Source of the DNA: Sphingomonadaceae bacterium
GTDB lineage: Bacteria; Pseudomonadota; Alphaproteobacteria; Sphingomonadales; Sphingomonadaceae
Reading direction: 5' to 3'
Length of the DNA stretch: 12,770 nt
NCBI GenBank assembly: GCA_020446665.1
Contig: JAGREF010000042.1
Coordinates: 1-12,770, forward strand
The position numbers and the translations under genes are program-made. Below, piece after piece: positions 7,790 to 12,770 of the stretch; the stretch's first letter is position 1, and each line of letters opens with the position of its first letter. The notes beneath the pieces are model-generated. The model ran no database searches. It saw only the letters and a list, made by a program, of their open reading frames with translations, and had not been told where the DNA came from.

Positions 7790-9688
7790 ATGCGTCATTT
7801 CATCTCACTGCTGATCTTTGTCGTTTCCGCGATGGCGGTGGCATCCCCGTTATTGGCTGAAGATTCGTCAGAAATGCTCGCGATCAGTGGCATAGTGGAT
7901 ACGTCCTTTGATGGAATAGATGCTGCCGGGCTGGAGGTTGAGATCAACGGTGTTTCCTCCATTGCGCAAAGCGGTGGCGGATTTGCGGCGCAGGTTGGTA
8001 TCGCGCCATATTATCGTATTCGTATCACCGGTGCGGCTATCTATCCCTCTGTGCAGACGTTTGGGGTAGCGGAGTTGTATCGTGCTGAGTGCGATTGCTT
8101 GCGTGTCCCCTCACTCGGCGTGGTCGCTCAAAAGACGGGCCGGGTGGAACTGTTCTTCGCCGGCGACGCGATGGCAGGGCGGCGTTTCAGTTCTCCGATC
8201 TGGGGCGAGCGCCAGCTAGTCGATCCTGCAGACCCCCTGCCGGATATTGCGGCCCTGCTGGAGCCGATCCGGCCCTACCTAGAGGCATCCGACATTGCTT
8301 CTGTCAATCTTGAAACGGTGCTGGCGGGGCGCGATGCGGGCAATGCACCGCCAAAAATGGTGGTGTTTTTCAGCCCTCCCGAACTGGCCGATGCGCTGGC
8401 GCAGGTGGGGTTTGACTATGTCACGCTCGGGAATAATCACAGCTATGACTATCTTGAAGCAGGCATCTCCAACACCGTGGCCGCGCTTGATCGGGTAGGT
8501 CTGCAATGGTCTGGCGCAGGCATGGGAGAGGAGGAGGCATTGCGCCCCTCCCGCATGACCGTGCGCGGGCAGGACTTGTCGCTCCTTGGCTATGTTGGCT
8601 GGAAGGGACGGGTTGAGCCCAATCAGGTGGCGGAAACGGATAAAGGCGGGGCCGCGTTCGGCAGTGATGCCAATATAGGGGCAACAGTCAGCCGTGAAGC
8701 AGAGGCAGGCCGGATCGTAATCGCCCAATATCATGGCAGCAGGGAATATAGCGATGGCCCGACTCCGGAGAGTGAGCGGCGGATGAAACTGGCAATTGAT
8801 TCAGGCGCTGCGCTGGTTGCTTCGCATCATCCGCATGTCACCCACGGTCTGGAATTCTACAATGGCGGCTTGATCGCTTATTCGATGGGCAATTTCCTCT
8901 TCGATCAGTATTTTCTGGAAACCCATGGCGCTTTTGCGCTGAAGGTCTGGCTGGATGAAGGCAAGCTGGTCAGAGCCGAAGTGATTCCGTTGCGAATTTT
9001 GGACTATCGTCCGGTCCCGGCGGTGGGATCCATGCGGCGCGCTGTGCTGGATCGTATCACGCGCTTGTCCGCAGAGAGAGGCACATTGGTTGGCCGCAAT
9101 GGTGGGCATGGGCTGGTCTTGCCCGGCAGAAACGCCAGCATTGATGCGCCCGGTGTCGTTGATGGCGCCCCCTGCCTTGCCAAAAGCGATGTGCTGTTTG
9201 CAGCAGGTGATTTCGAAGCGGCTTCAGTCGATGATGCTCGCGATCGCTCGCTGAAACTGGATGGTGGGCAGATCGGATACCGGTTCCACGGCAGGTCGGG
9301 AAGCACGCTCGAACTGGATGCGACGCCGAGCCAGCGCAGCTTGCTTCTCTGGCCTGCTACTTTCTTTCGCAGGCTGTCTGCAAATCAAGTTACGCTGTGT
9401 GGGAAGATCTGGGCTCCACAGCCGGTGCGTCTGCAACTAGGTTTGCAATATCGAGAGAAAGGCGTCGGGCGGATGGAGGCGTTGGAGAAAGCTCCTCTCA
9501 CCTTAAGCGACGGTGGCACTAGTATTCCAGCGAGAGAATGGACTGATTTTCAGTTGAGTGTGTCGATCCCGCAAGCCAGCGTGGGCCTTCCCGCGAGGCC
9601 CGGCCTTCAGATTTCTCTGGACTCAGATGGAGCAAGTTTCACTGGCTCCATGGCACTTGACGATCTGGTAGTCGCCGTAAGTGATTAG
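7790..9688 (+). CDS. Secreted CapA/PgsA-like protein (PGA_cap metallophosphatase fold) with extra domains
   Basis: 632-residue exported protein. The ATG has AAGGATAA upstream, and residues 1-23 form a signal peptide (cleavage after SPLLA). Residues about 28-115 are a small beta-rich domain with a CDC motif near its end. The CapA / poly-gamma-glutamate biosynthesis (PGA_cap) domain follows at about 118-410: FFAGDAMAGRR (GDxM motif, 125-128), SVNLET (N173, E175), LGNNHSYDY (N215, H217), IAQYHGSREY (H315), ASHHPHVTHGLE (H346-H349) and YSMGNFLFDQ (364-373). These are the metal-binding and structural motifs of the calcineurin-like CapA fold. Residues about 455-632 are a distinct C-terminal region that looks like a beta-sandwich or carbohydrate-binding module. 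CapA/PgsA in Bacillus takes part in poly-gamma-glutamate export, but no capB/capC ligase genes are visible here, and the protein appears soluble in the periplasm rather than membrane-anchored. A role in making, processing or degrading an anionic polymer is possible; the exact reaction is unknown. Confidence 0.88.
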   Translation: MRHFISLLIFVVSAMAVASPLLAEDSSEMLAISGIVDTSFDGIDAAGLEVEINGVSSIAQSGGGFAAQVGIAPYYRIRITGAAIYPSVQTFGVAELYRAECDCLRVPSLGVVAQKTGRVELFFAGDAMAGRRFSSPIWGERQLVDPADPLPDIAALLEPIRPYLEASDIASVNLETVLAGRDAGNAPPKMVVFFSPPELADALAQVGFDYVTLGNNHSYDYLEAGISNTVAALDRVGLQWSGAGMGEEEALRPSRMTVRGQDLSLLGYVGWKGRVEPNQVAETDKGGAAFGSDANIGATVSREAEAGRIVIAQYHGSREYSDGPTPESERRMKLAIDSGAALVASHHPHVTHGLEFYNGGLIAYSMGNFLFDQYFLETHGAFALKVWLDEGKLVRAEVIPLRILDYRPVPAVGSMRRAVLDRITRLSAERGTLVGRNGGHGLVLPGRNASIDAPGVVDGAPCLAKSDVLFAAGDFEAASVDDARDRSLKLDGGQIGYRFHGRSGSTLELDATPSQRSLLLWPATFFRRLSANQVTLCGKIWAPQPVRLQLGLQYREKGVGRMEALEKAPLTLSDGGTSIPAREWTDFQLSVSIPQASVGLPARPGLQISLDSDGASFTGSMALDDLVVAVSD

Positions 9689-10218
9689 CTGGATTGGTTA
9701 CTGAACGCGCTTTGCCCGACCCTATCTTATTGCATAGCGACCAAGCGATGCAGTCGAGCAAGGCAAACTGGTTTGCTGCCAAGGCGCGTTTTGCGTAGGA
9801 GTAGGATGTGGGGGCAGATGTGGAAGTGGCCAAGCCTCCGTCTCAATTACGTGAGCCAATTGAGATGGTTCGTACTCAACACTTGCAACCTCCCCGTCGA
9901 CCCGTCAGGTCGTGGCAGTCCATCCGGGAACCTTGCGCTGTGACGAGGCGTGGCCAAATACCGTCTGGCGTGCCCCCGAGCTGGGAGCCTCGTCAGAACT
10001 GATGCAGAGGTCAATATAGGTTTTGAAAAGTGACCTTTACTTCCTCGGGAATCCAACCACTTCCCAAAGAAGTTCATCTTTTTTGGGGCCCATTTGGGGG
10101 CTTTGAGAGGCAAGGTGTTCGAGAAATAACCTAAAAATCAGTTAGTTAATTTGCCCTGAAGATTCCCTTCACCGCCTTACCCGGGAGATGGTTCCGGCTG
10201 GAGCGAGCAAAGCGATCG
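9689..10218. other. Gene-free stretch between convergent genes, possible mobile-element scar
   Basis: No convincing coding sequence is present; short open frames on both strands have low-complexity Arg/Pro-rich translations typical of noncoding frames. Visible structure includes an inverted repeat TCTCAATT/AATTGAGA (9841-9848 and 9858-9865, 9-nt spacer) and a motif GGTCA-N17-TGACC at 10009-10035 whose interior reads ATATAGGTTTTGAAAAG. From memory, the latter resembles the repeated subterminal sequence at the ends of IS21-family elements. The segment from about 10010 to 10150 is more AT-rich than the flanking genes. No transposase fragment could be identified, and no clear terminator is seen for either convergent neighbour. 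Confidence 0.45.
10009..10035. mobile_element. Possible IS21-family-like terminal motif (relic)
   Basis: GGTCA and TGACC flank an AT-rich core ending in TTTTGAAAAG. On the opposite strand this reads GGTCACTTTTCAAAACC then TATTGACC, similar in style to IS21-family end repeats, as recalled rather than searched. No matching second end, target duplication or istA/istB coding sequence was seen, so this is at best a fragment and may be coincidental. Confidence 0.2.
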
Positions 10219-11547
10219 TCAGGCAGGCTTGCGTGCGAAGACCCCGAAACCGGCGATGATAGCGTAGCAGACAATCGGGATGATCATGGCCAGCGCCAGA
10301 TTGCCGCCTGTCGCATCGGCCACGACGCCGTAAAGCAAGGGCACAACCGCGCCGCCAAAGATCGCGACATTGATGATGCCCGAATCATCGACCGCTTTTG
10401 CGCCCAGCTTCTCGCAGGCGAGCGAGAAGATAGTCGGGAACATGATCGAGTTCATCAGGCCCACGGCCAGCAGCGTATAGGCTGCCACTGCGCCACTGGT
10501 CTGGGTCGAAATCACGATCAGCAGGATCGCTCCAATTGCATTTGTTGCCAGAATCAATCCCGGGCTAAACATGCGTAGCGCGGCGGACCCGATGAAACGG
10601 CCAACCATGGCACCACCCCAGTAAAGGCCGATCATCCAGCCAATTACGCTTTCCGGCTCGCCCAGAACGCGTTCGGTCGAGAGGTAGTTGATGATGATCG
10701 AGCCAATCGACACTTCTGCCCCGACATAAAGGAAGATGCACAATGCGCCGCAGGAGAAGCGGGTGCGTTTGAGCAGCTCATTGCCATGGAGCCAGACAAC
10801 CGGTGCCGACAGGATGATCAACACGCCCAGCCAGCCGTTGAACTGCAGGGCAACAAAGCCGCCAACAGCAACCAGCGCCAGCCCCAGAAGATAACGGTTG
10901 AACGGCACCAGCTCGCTATCGCCCATGCTCTCCTCATCATGCGGCAAGCGGTGGCGGAAGGCCCAAACGGCTGCGGCAACAATGGCGATCAGAGCAGCAA
11001 CGCCCAGATAGCCCTGCCAGATCGCCTTGCTCTCTGCCGCACGGTAGGCCTGCAGCTATGCACCTGAAAGCTGGTCAGCACTCACTGCAGCGAGGCTGCC
11101 CAGAATTACGGTTGCCCCCACAATCGGGAAGATCGTGGTGCCCAAGGAGTTGAAGGCTTGTGCGAAGGTCAGGCGGCTATGCGCGGTCTTTGCCGGACCG
11201 AGCAGGCTGATCAGCGGGCTAGCCACCACCTGCACGATCACCACGCAGCTGGCGAGAATGAAGAACGCGCCAAGAAAGATCGGATAGGTCGCGGTCTGGC
11301 TGGCCGGGATAAACAGCAAGCAGCCCAGGATCATGGTAACAAGGCCCGCCACTGCGCCGCGCATGTAGCTGAGCGTGAACAGCTCTTTCAGCTTGGGGAT
11401 GATCACATCGTTGCGCGAGGTGATGCCGCCAAAGATGAAGAACAGGCCCATCACGAAGTAATTGAGGCCGGGCGCGTCAGTATGCGTGCCATCATCTTCT
11501 ATCGTGTTCGGGTCAGTGCGTGTAGCCAGATCGGGTGCCAGTGCCAT
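10219..11547 (-). pseudogene. FucP/GluP-type sugar MFS transporter, disrupted by an in-frame amber codon
   Basis: The frame encodes a sugar:H+ symporter of the FHS family within the MFS (fucose permease / glucose-galactose transporter type). The N-terminal 163 residues start at an ATG at 11547 with AGGGAG 8 nt upstream and contain TM1 (FFIFGGITSRNDVIIPKLKE) and the family motif SRLTFAQAFNSLGTT. A TAG at 11058-11056 stops the frame. The same frame then continues uninterrupted for 278 codons to 10219, with the family motifs FLYVGAEVSIGS, YWGGAMVGRFIGSAA and NSIMFPTIFSL. Read through, the product would be 442 residues, about normal for the family. A single C-to-T change (CAG to TAG) would explain the stop. 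After TM1 the sequence passes from LFTLSY directly to MRGAVAGL, where relatives have about 30 more residues including TM2 and the conserved cytoplasmic loop, so a second, in-frame deletion is likely near 11362-11370. Both lesions should abolish transport. The downstream part could restart at TTG 10947, but half a permease is unlikely to function. Confidence 0.85.
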
Positions 11548-11618
11548 TCATGTTCTCCCTGATCCGGCCCTCTGCGTGACCGGCGCAAACCGAGGCGTTT
11601 GATTGGTCGACTAGCTGG

Positions 11619-11816
11619 GCCGAGTCCATCGTGAAGTCTTATGCAACGGCTATCTGCCACGTCAATGCCAGCACGGTCAGCGACGAGCCGCAAATGCCCT
11701 TTGGCGGGATGAAGGCTTCTGGCTATGGCCGCTTCGGCGGCAAAGCCGGGATCGATGCCTTTACCGAGCTGCGCTGGGTCACCTTCGAGACTGAACCGGG
11801 GCATTATCCGATTTGA
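11619..11816 (+). pseudogene. C-terminal fragment of an aldehyde dehydrogenase
   Basis: About 65 codons match the extreme C-terminus of NAD(P)-dependent aldehyde dehydrogenases of the vanillin/salicylaldehyde dehydrogenase type: AESIVKSYATAICHVNAST, then DEPQMPFGGMKASGYGRFGG and a final FTELRWVTFET..HYPI before a TGA. A full enzyme has about 480 residues. The upstream part, with catalytic Cys and Glu and the cofactor fold, is absent, and the frame meets a stop at 11577-11579. Homology appears to begin near 11619, and the preceding bases belong to the 5' region of the divergent transporter gene. The stub is therefore the remnant of a gene lost by deletion or rearrangement. A GTG at 11631 opens the longest possible frame, but no convincing ribosome-binding site precedes it and the product would lack any active site. 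Confidence 0.85.
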
Positions 11817-11852
11817 CTGGGTGAAAAATCTGGCAGTGTATCAGCTGGCTTG

Positions 11853-11870
11853 CTGTCATCGGAATGTCAT
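11853..11870 (+). promoter_or_regulatory. Pho box (PhoB-binding site) upstream of phoX
   Basis: CTGTCAT-CGGA-ATGTCAT: two 7-bp direct repeats separated by 4 bp, the architecture of the PhoB recognition site (consensus CTGTCAT-N4-CTGTCAT), with 13 of 14 half-site positions matching. It ends 44 bp before the phosphatase start codon, in the orientation expected for activation. A -10-like TAAGAC follows at 11876-11881 but is closer than usual, so the exact promoter is uncertain. Confidence 0.75.
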
Positions 11871-11902
11871 CCTGCTAAGACACTGGCTAGGAGGATGACT
11901 CC

Positions 11903-11908
11903 GGAGAG
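11903..11908 (+). promoter_or_regulatory. Ribosome-binding site deciding the GTG start of phoX
   Basis: GGAGAG lies 6 nt before a GTG at 11915. The in-frame ATG at 11927 has no Shine-Dalgarno at a useful distance. The GTG therefore looks like the start, giving MSPKMHRRSFL with four residues before the first His-Arg-Arg. Confidence 0.55.
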
Positions 11909-11914
11909 AATTCA

Positions 11915-12770
11915 GTGAGCCCCAAGATGCACCGTCGTTCCTTCCTTGCCACATCCAGCGCCTTTGCTGCCTTGCTGGCGAGCGGTTGCTCCACGCGTAT
12001 GGCCGATAGCGCTGCATCGGGCAGTGGCTATGGCCCGCTCCAGCCCGACCCGGCCGGTTTCCTCGACCTGCCAGAGGGGTTTACTTATCGCATCATCAGC
12101 AAGCTGGGCGATGCTATGGATGATGGCTTTGCCGTACCTGACCGGGCCGACGGTATGGGGTGTTTCGACCTCGGCAATGGCAAGATCGCGCTGGTGCGCA
12201 ACCATGAGCTTAAGACAAATAATGACGGCGGCGGGGTCATGGGCCCGGCCTATGACACGGTCGCACGCAGTCTCGTCCCGTTGCCGGGCGGCACTACCAC
12301 GCTGGTGCTGGATGCAGCATCACTGGCGGTGGAGAAGCAATATCGTTCGCTGGCCGGCACGATCCGCAATTGCGCTGGCGGCGTAACTCCATGGGGCAGC
12401 TGGCTGAGCTGCGAGGAAGATGTCACTGTGCCCAATGGCATGGTCAATAAGTCCCATGGCTATGTCTTCGAAGTCCCCGCCAGCGCGCCGGGGCTGGTCG
12501 ATCCCAAACCGATCACCGCTATGGGCCGTTTCAACCATGAAGCGGTGGCGATCGATCCGGTCACCGGCATCGCCTATATGACGGAAGATCGCGGGGACGG
12601 GCTGCTCTACCGCTACATCCCCAATATTCCTGGAAAGCTGGCCGAAGGCGGCAGGTTGCAGGCGGCCGTGCTGGAACGGGGAATTACCGATACGCGCAAC
12701 TGGGAAAGCCCCAATTGGGTTCCGGGGCAATCCTATGCCTTGTCTTGGGTCGATCTCGACAATGTCGAAG
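11915..12770 (+). CDS. phoX: PhoX/DUF839-family phosphatase, Tat-exported (5' part)
   Basis: The frame is open to the right edge (285 residues visible, no stop) and encodes the N-terminal part of a PhoX-like (DUF839) alkaline phosphatase, a metalloenzyme that releases phosphate from organic phosphate esters outside the cytoplasm. The N-terminus HRRSFLATSSAFAALLASGC is a twin-arginine signal (R7-R8) ending in Cys25, a possible though weak lipobox, so the enzyme may be a Tat-exported lipoprotein. Family motifs in order are LVRNHE (93-98), GGVTPWGSWLSCEED (155-169), GRFNHEAVAIDP (204-215) and AYMTEDRGDGLLYRYI (220-235). The CEE Cys166 corresponds to the position where characterised PhoX has an iron-ligating Cys. 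A Pho box upstream fits phosphate-starvation control. The ALDH stub immediately upstream is unrelated. The missing C-terminus prevents checking of the remaining metal ligands, and a DUF839 relative with another substrate cannot be excluded. Confidence 0.88.
   Translation, partial: MSPKMHRRSFLATSSAFAALLASGCSTRMADSAASGSGYGPLQPDPAGFLDLPEGFTYRIISKLGDAMDDGFAVPDRADGMGCFDLGNGKIALVRNHELKTNNDGGGVMGPAYDTVARSLVPLPGGTTTLVLDAASLAVEKQYRSLAGTIRNCAGGVTPWGSWLSCEEDVTVPNGMVNKSHGYVFEVPASAPGLVDPKPITAMGRFNHEAVAIDPVTGIAYMTEDRGDGLLYRYIPNIPGKLAEGGRLQAAVLERGITDTRNWESPNWVPGQSYALSWVDLDNVE

Noticed and set aside
9763..9776. GCAAAC/GTTTGC inverted repeat downstream of the CapA-like gene as a terminator
   Set aside because: The 2-nt loop is too tight, the stem is short, and no T-run follows.
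9808..10002. 64-codon open frame on the + strand in the gene-free stretch
   Set aside because: The translation is Arg/Pro-rich with no recognisable motif, no good ribosome-binding site was seen, and it overlaps another equally featureless frame on the - strand.
9847..10113. 88-codon open frame on the - strand in the gene-free stretch
   Set aside because: It has no recognisable domain, its composition is that of noncoding GC-rich DNA, and it spans the IS-like motif; more likely chance or a degraded remnant.
10219..10947. Downstream half of the MFS transporter as an independent gene starting at TTG 10947
   Set aside because: It is in the same frame as the upstream half and supplies only the C-terminal helices, so a stop-interrupted single gene explains it better.
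11895..11918. Seven-codon leader ORF (ATG to TGA) just after AGGAGG and overlapping the phoX GTG
   Set aside because: AGGAGG abuts the ATG with no spacing, which is poorly suited to initiation, and the peptide (MTPERIQ) has no regulatory feature such as a codon run or attenuator stem.

Overview
The window looks like a chromosomal segment of an alphaproteobacterium, most likely of the Sphingomonadales (Erythrobacteraceae/Sphingomonadaceae type). This is inferred from the GC-rich coding sequence, the style of the large TonB-dependent receptor, and a receptor + periplasmic hydrolase + transporter operon layout that is common in that group. No rRNA, tRNA, CRISPR array or replication origin was seen.

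Bases 1-6398 (+ strand) hold a tightly packed operon. It contains the 3' part of a TonB-dependent outer-membrane receptor, a zinc carboxypeptidase-like M14 lipoprotein, an N-acyl-D-amino-acid deacylase-type amidohydrolase with a lipoprotein-like signal, and an SDF-family (dicarboxylate/amino acid:cation) symporter. The genes are 24 bp apart or overlap by 14 and 1 bp. A convergent gene (6416-7672, -) encodes a DadA-like FAD-dependent D-amino-acid dehydrogenase. Together these suggest a salvage route: outer-membrane uptake of a peptide or N-acyl-D-amino acid, periplasmic trimming and deacylation, inner-membrane uptake of the amino acid (probably acidic), and oxidation of the D-amino acid. A perfect 16-bp inverted repeat lies between dadA and a divergent gene (7790-9688, +) for a secreted CapA/PgsA-like (PGA_cap) metallophosphatase-fold protein. 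Poly-gamma-glutamate or another D-Glu-containing peptide is one possible substrate for the locus; this is a hypothesis.

Bases 9689-11816 look like decaying accessory DNA. A gene-free stretch of about 530 bp carries a short motif that may be the end of an insertion sequence. Next is a FucP/GluP-type sugar MFS transporter gene (-) with one in-frame amber codon and an apparent in-frame loss of about 30 residues around TM2. Beyond it is a C-terminal stub of an aldehyde dehydrogenase.

From 11817 to the end, a near-consensus Pho box precedes a Tat-exported PhoX/DUF839 phosphatase gene that runs off the right edge. This is a phosphate-starvation gene unrelated to the left-hand operon.
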